From contig JAJZWV010000013.1 of assembly GCA_021846505.1 (NCBI GenBank), positions 1-63,103 of the forward strand: a DNA stretch of 63,103 nucleotides. The letters are read 5' to 3'. A model generated the notes under the pieces. It was given only the letters and a program-made list of their open reading frames with translations. It had not been told where the DNA came from and did no database searches. Shown here in pieces: positions 7,070 through 16,196 of the stretch; the stretch's first letter is position 1; the number at the start of each line of letters is the position of its first letter. The DNA comes from Bacillota bacterium. GTDB lineage: Bacteria; Bacillota; Sulfobacillia; Sulfobacillales; JAIMBI01. The translations under genes were made by a program, and so were the position numbers.

Positions 7070-8746
7070 ATGAAGAAGCGGCCGACGGGGATGTGGCCCG
7101 AGGGAGGTGGCGGCACGACATTTCCAGCGCGGAGCGAGCGTGCTCGGCGGCGCCGCCAGCGCCGGCGGGCGTGTGGCGCAGCGGCTGCCGTCGTCACGGC
7201 GGCTCTGGCGCTCGCCGTGGTGCGGCCGGGCCCGCTCGCCACGCTGGCGGCGGGCTCACTGGTGACTCCGCCACAGTCCCAGAGCGTGCGGCACGCGGTG
7301 TCCGCGCGCCAGCCCGCCAGCTCGCCCTCGTCTTATCAGCCGAGCGCGGCCGAGGGGTTCAATGGTGCGGCGTCGGGGCCCCTGGTGCCGGCATCGAGCC
7401 TGGCGCCCTCGTTTCTCGGGGGTGTGGTCGAAGGCTTTTATGGGCCGCGCTGGAGCGCAGCCACCACGGTGCACATGATTCGCTTCATGGCGCGGCGGGG
7501 GCTCAACACCTTCGTGTATGCGCCCAAGAATGACCCCTACCAGCGGGTGGACTGGGCCACGCCGTATCCCGCCCACCAGCTCGGGTACATCAAGACCATC
7601 GTCGCGGCCGCCCAGCAGGCGCATGTGCGGTTCGTGTATTCGGTGTCGCCGGGCTTGTCCATCACCTACTCGAGTGCGAGCGATCGGGCGGCGCTGCTGG
7701 CGAAAATCAACCAGATTCGGGCGCTGGGGGTTCACTGGTTCATGCTGAGCTTCGACGACGTGCCGCCCACGCTGAACGCTGCCGATGCGGCGGCATACCA
7801 CGGCAGCCTGGGTGCTGCCCAGGCGTCGCTGCTCAACTGGGTGTGGACCAAGGAGTCGGCCGCCGATGCGCGCTTTGGCCTCATCCTCACGCCCACGACC
7901 TACCATGGACTCAGCAGCAATCCGTACTGGGCCGCGCTGAAGCAGGACTTAACCTCCCATGCCTTAGTGGCATGGACCGGGCCTGGGGTGCTGTCCGCCA
8001 CCATCACCGCAGCCGAGGCGCGCGCGGTGGAAGCGGAATTGGGGCACCGCCTGGTGATTTGGGACAACTATCCGGTGAACGACTACACCTACGTGCAGCA
8101 GCATGCCCCCCGCCTGATGCTGGGCCCGCTGACGGGCCGCAGCCCCAACTTGCCGGGGGCGGTGGCGGGGTACTTATTCAATCCCATGCTGCAGGCGCGC
8201 GCGTCGGAGGTGGCGCTGTGGACCGGCGCGGCATACCTTCGGCATCCCCACCACTATCAGCCGCAGAAAAGTTGGAGCGCGGCGCTGGCCGCGGTGGGAG
8301 GCAGGGCGGCGCCCGCCCTCACCACGCTCGCGGAAGCGAGCGACCAAAGCTTCCTGCCGGGCGGGTCGGGCGACCCCGCGCTGGCGGCGGCGGTGGCCGC
8401 GGCCGAGAGCGGGGGGCCGAACGTCTCCACGGCGAAGCTGTCGGCGCTGGCGCTGCAGTTTTCCCAGCTGGCGCAGGCAAATCAAACCCTGCGGGCGGGG
8501 CTCCCTGACCCGCATCTGTATGATGAGGTGGCGCCATGGGCTACCCAGCTGTCGCTCGAAGGGTCCGTGGGCACGGCCGCCGTGTTTGTGCTGACCAACT
8601 TGCACCATCAGATGCCAACCGCGTCGGCCGTGGCCCAGCTGCAGCGGCTGTCGGCCCAAATGGGGCAAAGCCAGTACGCCCTTGATACGACCGGCCTGGT
8701 GAGCCAGTTTGTGGCGTGGACGCTGCGGGCGGCAGGAGCCGGCTAA
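7070..8746 (+). CDS. GH84-family beta-N-acetylglucosaminidase (exported)
   Basis: GH84 enzymes remove beta-linked GlcNAc by substrate-assisted catalysis. The family's opening motif GGVVEGFYGPRWS is at residues 118-129, 'YAPKNDPYQR' at 150-159, and the catalytic Asp pair in 'MLSFDD' at 229-230. The conserved 'WDNYPVND' is near residue 335. An Arg-rich N-terminus (21-33) and a hydrophobic helix (about 37-62) suggest export or membrane anchoring, followed by a Ser/Pro-rich linker. At 558 aa the length fits a catalytic domain plus helical C-terminus. The start is uncertain: ATG 7070, ATG 7091 and GTG 7031 all lack strong RBSs. It may act on peptidoglycan or environmental chitin-like glycans (inference). 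Confidence 0.88.
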   Translation: MKKRPTGMWPEGGGGTTFPARSERARRRRQRRRACGAAAAVVTAALALAVVRPGPLATLAAGSLVTPPQSQSVRHAVSARQPASSPSSYQPSAAEGFNGAASGPLVPASSLAPSFLGGVVEGFYGPRWSAATTVHMIRFMARRGLNTFVYAPKNDPYQRVDWATPYPAHQLGYIKTIVAAAQQAHVRFVYSVSPGLSITYSSASDRAALLAKINQIRALGVHWFMLSFDDVPPTLNAADAAAYHGSLGAAQASLLNWVWTKESAADARFGLILTPTTYHGLSSNPYWAALKQDLTSHALVAWTGPGVLSATITAAEARAVEAELGHRLVIWDNYPVNDYTYVQQHAPRLMLGPLTGRSPNLPGAVAGYLFNPMLQARASEVALWTGAAYLRHPHHYQPQKSWSAALAAVGGRAAPALTTLAEASDQSFLPGGSGDPALAAAVAAAESGGPNVSTAKLSALALQFSQLAQANQTLRAGLPDPHLYDEVAPWATQLSLEGSVGTAAVFVLTNLHHQMPTASAVAQLQRLSAQMGQSQYALDTTGLVSQFVAWTLRAAGAG

Positions 8747-9318
8747 ACCCGATGCCAGCGCGCCGCCCAAGCCACCAGCCGCCCATCCGGGTCCAAGCGC
8801 ACGTCGTCGGCTGCTTGCCCGCCGCGCGCCACCGTGCAGCGGGTGCCCGCGGCGTCTCCCGACTCACTGCGATACACCAGATGCTGGACGGCGAGCTCGA
8901 GGTCCGGCCCGGTGACGCGGGCAACCGGAAGCGTGGCCGAAGCGCCAAAATCCAGTGCCAGGCGCGCCAGCGGCCAGGTGGCGGCTTGTGGCGAGCACCA
9001 AAAGGTGAGATCGAGGCATCCGGTGAGCTCCATAACGGGCACGCCATGGCGAAACCAATGCCCGAAGCCGTCTGCGGTCAGCGTCAGCTGGGTGTCCTCC
9101 GTGGGGGTGGACGCCGACAAGTCGGCCCGCCGTATCGTCCCCGACGGGTGCAGCAGCACGTCGTAGTCAAACCGAAACGGGCTGCTGCCGCGAGAGCCGG
9201 TGCCGAGCACGACGCCCCGGCGCCGCGTCGCCTCGGCGCGGCGCTGGTCCGTGACATGCTCCAGCGCGTCTCCCTGGCTGGTGCGATACCAGGCGTGCCA
9301 AGTCGATTGTGCGGCCAT
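8743..9318 (-). CDS. Putative glycolipid-binding family protein
   Basis: It resembles the small beta-rich 'putative glycolipid-binding' family (PF06475-like). The pattern is a tryptophan-containing N-terminus (STWHAWYRTSQGDALEHV), a strand with 'FRFDYDVLLHPSGTIRRADL', the central 'GCLDLTFWCSP' and the C-terminal 'DLELAVQHLVYRS'. At 191 aa it is the usual length. ATG at 9318 follows GGGGAGG; an upstream in-frame ATG is less well placed. Its 3' end overlaps the stop of the convergent GH84 gene by 4 bp. The biochemical role of this family is not firmly established. Confidence 0.75.
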   Translation of the reverse strand: MAAQSTWHAWYRTSQGDALEHVTDQRRAEATRRRGVVLGTGSRGSSPFRFDYDVLLHPSGTIRRADLSASTPTEDTQLTLTADGFGHWFRHGVPVMELTGCLDLTFWCSPQAATWPLARLALDFGASATLPVARVTGPDLELAVQHLVYRSESGDAAGTRCTVARGGQAADDVRLDPDGRLVAWAARWHRV

Positions 9319-9474
9319 GATGCGCCTCCCCGCGGTGGCAAGCTCGCTGGACTCCTCGGGATTGTATGGTAGCACGGCGCTTGCCGGCTGGAGCGGCGGG
9401 CGCCGTGGTAGCATGGGGCGAGTTGGGCCGCGATCGGAAAAAGGCAGGCAGACAAGGCAAAGAAGGTGTGGCGC

Positions 9475-11046
9475 ATGGGAGGCACGGAGCTAAGGCCAGC
9501 GGGAGAGCCCGCGCTTCCGCGCTCGCCGCGCTGGTTCCGGTGGGCCGCGCTGCTGGCCGCGAGCGCCGCAGCCCTGGTGGGCGGGCTCAGCGGCCACGCG
9601 AGCCAGCCTCCGCTGGCTCTGGATACGTACGTGGGGCAGTTTCAGGCGGGGCCCGCCTCCACGGCGCTCAATCACGGCTACGGCAGTCTAGACGACTTGG
9701 CGACCGTGCCCACCCCCTCCTATCGCACGACCGTGGCGCCGAAGGCGCTCGGCATGCAGTTTCTGAACGTGTCGCGGGCGACGCTGGCCGGGGCGCACTT
9801 TGTTATGTACGCCCACCCGCCCCGGGGTCGGTGGCGGGCCGTGCCTGTGGTGTTTGGCGCCGATGGCTTCGTGGGGTATCGCCCAGCTAAGCCACTGACC
9901 CGCGGCGCTTGGCAGTTTCGGCTGGAGTCCCAGCAGCTGGGCGTGTTCCCGCCGTGGACCGTGACCGTGGCGGCCGAGCGGCCGCTGCCCGCGCCGACCC
10001 GGGCCGGGATGCTGGCGCTGGCGTTCTTGAACGCGGCTCGCGCCGAGCAGGGGTCGCCCGCCGTGCAGTGGTCGGCGCGCCTGTCCCTTGCATCGCTGGC
10101 CCATGCCCGCTACGTGGCGCACTTGGGCTACCACGACCCCAGCTTTCACGTGGAGCGGCCAGGCCCCTTCTACACCGGCCGCTTTCCGTGGGACCGGGAC
10201 CTGGCGGCGGGGTGGCCGGACACATCCACCGGGGAAGTGGGCATTGGCGGGCCGTCCTCCGTTCCGGGGCCTCTGTTTATCGGCGAGCTGCTGGACACGG
10301 TGTACCACCGCCTGGGCCTGCTGTCGCCCAATGCGTACGCCGTGGGCTATGGGGCGGCCGCCGGGCCCAAGGCGAACGCGGAAATTATGGACATTGCCTA
10401 TGGCTATCGGTCCACCCTGCCGCGTGCGGTGGCCTACCCCCGGCCCGGGGCGACCGGGGTCGCCACGGCGTGGACGGACTTGGAGTCGCCCTCGCCGGTG
10501 CCTCACGGAGCGGGGCAGGTGTTTGGCTATCCCATCACCCTGGACTGCCCCACGGTGGCGCGGCTGCGCCAAGCCACCGCGGACTTGACGCTTCCGTCCG
10601 GCGCGGTGGTGCCGGCGGTGCTGGACCGCCCGGGCACCGGGGGGCTCGCACCCAACCAGCTGGCACTGGTGCCGCGCGAGCCGCTGGCTCCCGATACCAC
10701 CTACGTGGTGACGGTGGAGTCGGCAGTGGTGCAGTTCAACGACGGGCACGTGGGGTCGCTGACCGAGCGCTGGTCGTTTCGCACCGGGAGCGGCGCGCAG
10801 TCGGTGTACGCCGCCACCCAGGGCCGGCGCCTCGACATTGCCGTGGATGAGGCCGGGGTGGGAGCCCCGGCCCCGGAAACCGTGCGGGTCACGCTCGCTC
10901 AGGGGAACCGGCGCATTCACCTCGCGGCCCGCGTGGTGCACGGCTTGGCCCATGCCCAGCTGCCGGCGCACTTAGCTGGCCGGTGGCAAATCACGGTGGT
11001 CACGCCGCACGGGAATTCGGGGAGAACCACGTGGCAGGCGTCGTGA
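9475..11046 (+). CDS. Exported CAP/SCP-domain protein with C-terminal Ig-like domain
   Basis: The N-terminus has a positively charged stretch and a hydrophobic helix (WAALLAASAAALVGG) typical of a signal peptide or anchor. The central part (about 170-320) is a CAP domain: 'LALAFLNAARAEQGSPAV', 'ASLAHARYVAHLGYHD' and the late 'GELLDTVYHRLGLLSP'. The last 180 residues contain a Big_5-type Ig-like segment ('REPLAPDTTYVVTVES'). CAP proteins are extracellular with varied functions, so no enzyme activity should be assumed. ATG 9475 has AGAAGG eight bases upstream; GTG at 9466 is an alternative. The 3' end overlaps the hydrolase start by 16 bp. Confidence 0.85.
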   Translation: MGGTELRPAGEPALPRSPRWFRWAALLAASAAALVGGLSGHASQPPLALDTYVGQFQAGPASTALNHGYGSLDDLATVPTPSYRTTVAPKALGMQFLNVSRATLAGAHFVMYAHPPRGRWRAVPVVFGADGFVGYRPAKPLTRGAWQFRLESQQLGVFPPWTVTVAAERPLPAPTRAGMLALAFLNAARAEQGSPAVQWSARLSLASLAHARYVAHLGYHDPSFHVERPGPFYTGRFPWDRDLAAGWPDTSTGEVGIGGPSSVPGPLFIGELLDTVYHRLGLLSPNAYAVGYGAAAGPKANAEIMDIAYGYRSTLPRAVAYPRPGATGVATAWTDLESPSPVPHGAGQVFGYPITLDCPTVARLRQATADLTLPSGAVVPAVLDRPGTGGLAPNQLALVPREPLAPDTTYVVTVESAVVQFNDGHVGSLTERWSFRTGSGAQSVYAATQGRRLDIAVDEAGVGAPAPETVRVTLAQGNRRIHLAARVVHGLAHAQLPAHLAGRWQITVVTPHGNSGRTTWQAS

Positions 11047-11843
11047 GGCGGGTGGCCGCCGGGCGGCTTCAGCTGGCATACGACCAGTGGGGCGCCGGCC
11101 GTCCGGTGGTGCTGGTGCATGGCATGGGGTCGTGGCGCCGCACGTGGCCGCGATTTGCCAATCCCGGCTACGCCTTTTACGCGCTCGACCTGCCGGGCTT
11201 TGGCGACTCACCGCTGCCGCGGCAGCGCCAAACCCTGGACGATTTTGGGGCGGCCCTGGGCGCGGCGGTGGAAGCCTGGGATTTTTCCGAGCCGCCGCTG
11301 GTGGTGGGGCACTCTTTTGGCGCCATGGTCGTCACCCGGGCCAGCCGGTGCGGCCTCCAGCGAGTGGCGGGGGCGCTGCTGGTGTCGCCGGCGGGATTGG
11401 CCGATCCGCTGAACACCATGTCTCCCACGCCGTACTACTGGCTCAACCGGCTGCTGCTGCTGCTGACGGGGTCCAACCTGTATGGCAGCCGCATGGTCCG
11501 AGCGCTGGGGGCAGACCCGGACCGGCTGTCGCCGGCCATGCGCCGCAACTTGCAGTACGGCTGGCGGCGTGCGCGCGAAATGGCCCGCATGGGGCACTTC
11601 TATCAATATCCCACGATGGCGGCGGACTTGGTGGCCACCGGCTGGCCGCACCGCGTGCTGGTGGGGGACCGGGACCCGCTGTTTCCGCGCGATGACTTAG
11701 AGCCAGCGCTGGCGCGCCTCGGACCCACTGTGGAGTGGATGCCGGGATTTGGCCACGTGCCTTTTGTGCAGGATCCCGACCGCTTTGCCCCCTATTGGAG
11801 CGCCGCGCTGCGGGTGCTTTACCCCTCCGGGTCCCCCGCATAG
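11031..11843 (+). CDS. Alpha/beta hydrolase
   Basis: Serine hydrolase fold of about 270 aa. The oxyanion-hole motif 'VLVHGMGSWRRTW' is at residues 27-39. The nucleophile elbow GHSFG has Ser95. An acid is in 'LVGDRDPLFP' and the catalytic His in 'PGFGHVPFVQDP'. A helical cap lies between about 120 and 185. It is translationally coupled to the CAP-protein gene (16-bp overlap), with the GTG start preceded by GGGGAG. In-frame GTGs at 11043 and 11052 are possible. Substrate unknown. Its end overlaps the convergent FMN-protein gene by 25 bp. Confidence 0.88.
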   Translation: MAGVVRRVAAGRLQLAYDQWGAGRPVVLVHGMGSWRRTWPRFANPGYAFYALDLPGFGDSPLPRQRQTLDDFGAALGAAVEAWDFSEPPLVVGHSFGAMVVTRASRCGLQRVAGALLVSPAGLADPLNTMSPTPYYWLNRLLLLLTGSNLYGSRMVRALGADPDRLSPAMRRNLQYGWRRAREMARMGHFYQYPTMAADLVATGWPHRVLVGDRDPLFPRDDLEPALARLGPTVEWMPGFGHVPFVQDPDRFAPYWSAALRVLYPSGSPA

Positions 11844-13207
11844 GGCACGCGCGCCAGCCGGGCAACTTCCGGGTCCAGCGCACACAAATCCCGCGGGCTC
11901 AGCTGGGAAACGCTTTGGTGGCCCATCGTCCGGAGCGCGATGGTCATTTCCGCCCGACAGCTTTCCAGAAAGTTGGTGAGGCTCTGCGACGCCTGGTCCA
12001 GGTTTAAGGGAATGCGCGGCTCGGCGCGGTAAAACACCAAGTCCGTGGGTGGGTGAAACGGAACCGCGTCGGTGATTTGCCGGTGGGCCAGCGCAAACAT
12101 GGCAATGGTGGCCAAGCCGACGCCATCGGCACCCAAGGCCAGCGCTTTCAGGAAGTCCCCCGGCTCCCGGAATCCGCCCGACACCAAGAGGCCGACGTCG
12201 CCGCGGCGGCCGCGGCGCTCCAAGTGGGCCACCGCCCGGGCCAGGGCCTGCAGCGTCGTAATCCCAAAGTGGTCCGACAGCGTGATGGGGGCATTGCCGG
12301 TGGCGCCCTCGGTGCCGTCGATGACAATCACGTCGACGCCGGCCTCCAGGCACACGTCCAGATCTTCTTCCAGGCGCTGGCCCGCCCCCATTTTCAAGGC
12401 GATGGGGATGCCATCGGTTTCGCCGCGCAGGAACGCCACCACTTCTTTCAGCGGGGTGGGTTGGTTCGGCTCCTTCAGAAACAGGTTGGCATGAATCGTG
12501 GGGGGATCGGCGGGGGAGAGCCCCATCAGCTGCTTGATGTCCGGGCCCACTTCTCCCGGCGTGGCGATGACCGCATTGCCGGGCATCGCGCCTTGGCCCA
12601 CCTGCACTTCAATCATGTCGGCCTGGCGCAGGATGGCGGGATCGCGGTTCCACATCCAGCGGCCAAACTGCAGCACATAGGTGCTGCACCGCTCGCGCTC
12701 CTCGGCGAGAAAAGGCCCTTGGCCGGAGTTGAGGGGAATGCGCGTGCGCCCCGAGGCGGCGGCCAGGGCCAGGCGGGCGTCTTTGGTGAGCGCTAAGCCG
12801 TAAGCCATGCCGGAGAGATACAGCGGCATGCTGGCGTGCACGGGCTTTTTGGCCTGGCGCCCCAGCACCATCGACAAGTCCACATCGGCGGCTTCGCTCA
12901 GAGGCGGCCGTGCCAGCTGCGCCGGCACCAGGGCCAAATCATCGAAGCCATGCGCGGGCCGTGCGGAGCCCATGGGACGAATCACGACCTGCCCGGTTTG
13001 GCTCCGCAGGCTGGAGTACAGAAAGTCCGCCGGCGGCGTGGACTTGACGGACAGATACAGCTCCGCCAGCGTGTCGCTCATCGGGCGCGTGAGCAGCCGC
13101 CGCACCGTGCGGCGCGCCATGTGAGGGACGAGCCACCACAAGACCAGCGCGGTCAGCATCACCACCAAGAGACCCGCAATCAGCACCGCTCCCAGCGTCG
13201 AACCCAC
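11819..13207 (-). CDS. FMN-binding glutamate synthase family membrane protein
   Basis: It matches the GltB2-like stand-alone class: one N-terminal TM helix (residues about 5-28) followed by a TIM-barrel like the FMN domain of glutamate synthase. Diagnostic stretches include 'LNSGQGPFLAEERER', 'VQVGQGAMPG', 'GVDVIVIDGTEGATGNAP' and 'LLVSGGFREPGDFLKALALG'. There is no N-terminal amidotransferase domain, and the usual Cys cluster for a 3Fe-4S centre is not visible. The true reaction of this membrane-anchored family is not established. Start is GTG at 13207. It stands next to a decayed gene, with no obvious partner. Confidence 0.88.
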   Translation of the reverse strand: MGSTLGAVLIAGLLVVMLTALVLWWLVPHMARRTVRRLLTRPMSDTLAELYLSVKSTPPADFLYSSLRSQTGQVVIRPMGSARPAHGFDDLALVPAQLARPPLSEAADVDLSMVLGRQAKKPVHASMPLYLSGMAYGLALTKDARLALAAASGRTRIPLNSGQGPFLAEERERCSTYVLQFGRWMWNRDPAILRQADMIEVQVGQGAMPGNAVIATPGEVGPDIKQLMGLSPADPPTIHANLFLKEPNQPTPLKEVVAFLRGETDGIPIALKMGAGQRLEEDLDVCLEAGVDVIVIDGTEGATGNAPITLSDHFGITTLQALARAVAHLERRGRRGDVGLLVSGGFREPGDFLKALALGADGVGLATIAMFALAHRQITDAVPFHPPTDLVFYRAEPRIPLNLDQASQSLTNFLESCRAEMTIALRTMGHQSVSQLSPRDLCALDPEVARLARVPYAGDPEG

Positions 13208-13289
13208 CCCTGCGACAGTGTGTCCCAGCCAGCGCGGGCCATGTGGCTACAGCGGGCCCACCATATTCGCCAGGGCGGCCAGTGGCTTG

Positions 13290-14250
13290 GGCGGCAGCGG
13301 CAGCGGCCGCATGGTGAGGGGCGGCGCCGCTGCGGCGGCATCCAACAGCGGCAGCAGCGAGGGGGCGCCGGCATCGCGCCACGTCAGCGGCGCCAGCCCC
13401 CACACCTGCTCGATGAGGCGCAGGCAGCTCAAGCCGGACGCGGGCGCGTCGCTGAAGCCGGGCGCGACCTGCGGCGAAAACATAGAGGCGGGCACGCGCT
13501 AGCCATTGCGAAACGGAGTGCCGTCGGGCCATCGCTCCACGACCGGGGGGTGATGTGGTCAAAGTAGCCTCCCCGGTCGTCCCAAATCAGCAGGAGGCTG
13601 TCCGGATAGGCGGAGCTTGCGGCCCAGGCGGACAGGATGCGGATCAAAGTCAGTGCCCCACTGCCACGGCTCCGGCGAAGCTGTGACAGGCTGAACGGCG
13701 GAAGGACCCACGACAGGTGGGGCAGGCGGCCAGCCGCCGCATCGGTCAGAAATTCCTGCCACGGCCGCACCTCGGGGCGATGGCGCAGCTGCGGCAGGAG
13801 GGCCAAGCCTCCATTGGCGCGTCCGCTGTACGCCCGCCATGTGAAGTGGTGCTCTTCCAGCCGGTCGACAGTGGATGGCAGCGTCGGGATGTTGCCCACC
13901 GGGCCATCGTGGATAACTGGTGTCGGGGCGCACATCAGCATCAGGTGATTCGGCGTGGAGGGGCCGCGGACCGACGAAAACAGATGGGTCAGCAACAGGC
14001 CGGAGTGAGTGAGATCTGAAAACCAGCGGGCGGTGGCGGGAGGAATCGCGGCACAGCAACATGGCCCCCTGGCCCCCGAAGCGCTTGGGAGGGGCCATTG
14101 CGGGAGGCCCGGCCCAGCCCCGGGGCCATGACCGGCAGCGAGATGGCTCCCGGCACGGGATCCGCACCAAACATGGCATCAAGCGTGAGATGTGCCATGA
14201 CCACCCTAATGATGTGGCGGATGCTGCGGATGGACACCCCGCGTCCCCTG
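13290..14250 (-). pseudogene. Phospholipase C / phosphoesterase family, frameshifted
   Basis: These secreted phosphoesterases open with 'IRHIIVVMxENxTFDxMFG'. Here one frame reads 'SIRHIIRVVMAHLTLDAMFG'. A second frame holds 'LLLTHLFSSVRGPSTPNHLM', 'VDRLEEHHFTWRAYSG' and 'SLLLIWDDRGGYFDHI' (family WDDxGGxFDHV). The C-terminal 'LRLIEQVWGLAPLTWRDAG' is in yet another frame. The pieces are in correct order and span the full family length, so one intact gene decayed through at least three indels. The metal-binding 'ENHTFD' is also lost. In an intact relative the product would be exported. Confidence 0.8.
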
Positions 14251-14347
14251 GCCAGCCTGCGCACGGCGGCGGCGAAAAGTGCCACCGCCATAACCTGGAC
14301 CAGCAGGGCGCAGGGCGAAGCTATGGGCGATGGGAAAGTAAACAGGT

Positions 14348-14377
14348 AAAAAAATTAAATGAACAGGGAGCCGCTCC
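14348..14377 (-). terminator. Possible rho-independent terminator of the small ORF
   Basis: Downstream of the stop on the minus strand, a short GGAGC/GCTCC inverted repeat is followed by an A/T-rich tail containing a run of seven T. The stem is short, so confidence is moderate; the T run is striking in this GC-rich region. Confidence 0.45.
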
Positions 14378-14386
14378 GCCTATCTG

Positions 14387-14620
14387 CTAGCCCCGCGGCT
14401 GCGCATAAATCACCATGCCCGTGGTGCGGGTTCGAAGCCGCGGATTGGTGTGGGTGCGCAAGCTGGTCAGCACCTTTTTGAACTCCGCCGCGTTGTCGCA
14501 GGTAACTTCCAGCCACTGATTGGGGCCCAAGGCTCGCAGTTGGTCGTAGACCGGCTGGTATTGGGACACTCGCCCTCTCCGTGGGAGTGGCGGCAGTGTG
14601 TCAACCGTCTTGGTGCGCAT
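14387..14620 (-). CDS. Small protein of unknown function (77 aa)
   Basis: Unrecognised. ATG at 14620 is preceded by AAAGGAGG at good spacing, and a consensus-like promoter lies just upstream, so expression is likely. The protein is basic and soluble, with 'SQYQPVYDQLRALGPNQWLE' then 'NAAEFKKVLTSLRTHTN' and a C-terminal strand 'TTGMVIYAQPRG'. The alternating helix-strand pattern resembles small phage- or plasmid-type hypothetical proteins. It is an isolated single-gene unit with its own promoter and possible terminator. Confidence 0.7.
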   Translation of the reverse strand: MRTKTVDTLPPLPRRGRVSQYQPVYDQLRALGPNQWLEVTCDNAAEFKKVLTSLRTHTNPRLRTRTTGMVIYAQPRG

Positions 14621-14650
14621 GAAGAGCCTCCTTTCACCTATCCTGCACTG

Positions 14651-14679
14651 ATAATAATGTGATGCAGCGGTGTCCGCAA
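14651..14679 (-). promoter_or_regulatory. Sigma-70-type promoter for the small ORF
   Basis: On the minus strand a -35 box TTGCGG, a 17-bp spacer and a -10 box TATTAT lie about 30 bp before the start codon of the 77-aa ORF. Spacing is optimal and the -10 differs from TATAAT at two positions. Confidence 0.6.
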
Positions 14680-14753
14680 GTGCGCACTGTCGGTTGGCCA
14701 ATCACAATGGGATGGCCCGGACCCAACTCTGGCGAGTCGCCGGGCGGCAGCGG

Positions 14754-15539
14754 TTAGGATCCGCTGGACGGCTGCACCTGGCCGACCGCGACCTGGTTGC
14801 GGCCCAGACGCTTCGCGCGATACGCGGCGTCGTCGGCGGCTTTAACGAGCGCGGTGGGATCCACCGCATGGTCGGGATACATCGCGATGCCGAGGCTGAT
14901 GGTCACACCGCACGGCAGGGACTCCACGGCGCGCCTGAGCCGCTCAGCCATCGCGGTGGCAACCACGAGATCCGCTCCCGGCAGCAGGAGAGCAAATTCC
15001 TCGCCGCCGATCCGCGCCACCAAGTCATGCTCGCGAACGCTGTGAGCCAGAGTGGCCGCGACGCTCACGAGGACGCTGTCACCCGCCAGGTGCCCATATT
15101 GGTCGTTGATGCGCTTGAAGTGGTCGAGGTCTCCGATTATCAAACTTGACGGGCCGGCTTGCGCCAGCACCGCCGTCAGTGCGGCGTGAAACCGCCGCAA
15201 GTTGGCGAGTCCCGTCAAGGGGTCCTGCGATGCCAGGGAGGCCAGCCGGCGGTTGGTGCGGTGCAAAGTGAGCCACGCCACGCCCAGCGCCCACGCTCCC
15301 GCGGCGACACCCGCCGCCAGACACCAGAGGCGAAACACCGAGGCGCGGCGGACGACAATGTCCGCCGCCACGATCTGCGGGAAGAAAACCCCGATGGCGG
15401 GACCGGCGAGCGCCAGGCCAACCCACGCCCAGGACAGATAGGAGCCGCGGGCCGCCGAGGATGGATCGTTGGCGGAGGACCGCGGCCGGCCCGCGGCCGG
15501 ATCCTGGTTCCCTTGGCGCTGGCGCGGGGCGATGCGCAT
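14754..15539 (-). CDS. Membrane diguanylate cyclase (GGDEF)
   Basis: It makes cyclic di-GMP from two GTP. Two TM helices (about 33-55 and 68-90) precede a GGDEF domain. The metal-binding Asp is in 'LIIGDLDHFKRIND' and the active-site signature is GGEEF. An inhibitory I-site RxxD (REHD) stands five residues before it, so product inhibition is expected. 'GVTISLGIA' and 'ADDAAYRAKRLGRNQV' complete the domain. There is no PAS, GAF or EAL domain. Start ATG 15539. It is a single gene, upstream of an empty stretch and facing the small ORF. Confidence 0.93.
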   Translation of the reverse strand: MRIAPRQRQGNQDPAAGRPRSSANDPSSAARGSYLSWAWVGLALAGPAIGVFFPQIVAADIVVRRASVFRLWCLAAGVAAGAWALGVAWLTLHRTNRRLASLASQDPLTGLANLRRFHAALTAVLAQAGPSSLIIGDLDHFKRINDQYGHLAGDSVLVSVAATLAHSVREHDLVARIGGEEFALLLPGADLVVATAMAERLRRAVESLPCGVTISLGIAMYPDHAVDPTALVKAADDAAYRAKRLGRNQVAVGQVQPSSGS

Positions 15540-15766
15540 CGTCCTACTCCTTCCGGCTTCGGGCGGAAGCGACGGACCGCTGGGTGCGTTGGGGCCGTTT
15601 TCGCAAACCGGCTCATCCAGGATTCACTTAGGCTACTAGTGTACCTGATTCATGTAGAACCACGGTGCAATTTGCTGAAGAATGGCGGGAGCACCCACCA
15701 AGCTGGGGGCAGCCTGCGGCTCCGGCCGCCATCCCCGCCGGTGAGGCCCAAGTGATCAGCCCCGGG

Positions 15767-16159
15767 TCACGCGGGCGTGAAGCGGCGGGAAATGAAGCTG
15801 GCCAGCAGGGCGAAGAAGGCGGCGGGAATCAGCAGCAGGTCGCCGCCAAACAGCGGGATGAACAGCAGCAGCACCACCACGCCCCAAATGGCTGGGCCGG
15901 CCTTGGTCCGGCGAAGCAGGTACGGCAACATGCCCCAGCCAATGCCGGCCGCCACCAAAAGGATGTCCCACCCGACCGGCAGCTGGCTGGCGATGGTGGT
16001 CGGGTGGACGCACGAGCGGCCAGTCCCCGTGCATCCCGTGGGCAGGAACCAGAACACCACCCCCACGACCACCGCCCACATGGAGGCCACCAGCGCCATC
16101 CACTCCCGCGGCCCCCGAAGGCGGTGGGAGGGAGACGCTCGACCAGGCCCGTCGCTCAT
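15767..16159 (-). CDS. Small multi-pass membrane protein
   Basis: 130 aa with about four hydrophobic helices ('LVASMWAVVVGVVFWFLP', 'WDILLVAAGIGWGMLPYL', 'IWGVVVLLLFIPLFGG', 'LLLIPAAFFALLASF'). I do not recognise a family. A good GAGGAG site precedes ATG 16159. It is the last gene of the NfeD-SPFH-membrane protein cluster, 37 bp after the SPFH stop, and may assist that membrane-microdomain system (inference from position only). Confidence 0.75.
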   Translation of the reverse strand: MSDGPGRASPSHRLRGPREWMALVASMWAVVVGVVFWFLPTGCTGTGRSCVHPTTIASQLPVGWDILLVAAGIGWGMLPYLLRRTKAGPAIWGVVVLLLFIPLFGGDLLLIPAAFFALLASFISRRFTPA

Positions 16160-16196
16160 GGCTCGCTCCTCCTCTCAGTCCAAAAGACCCAGCGCG

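Noticed and set aside
14400-14440. tRNA T-arm-like GGTTCGAAGCC
   Set aside because: No acceptor, D or anticodon arms fit around it, and it lies inside the small ORF.
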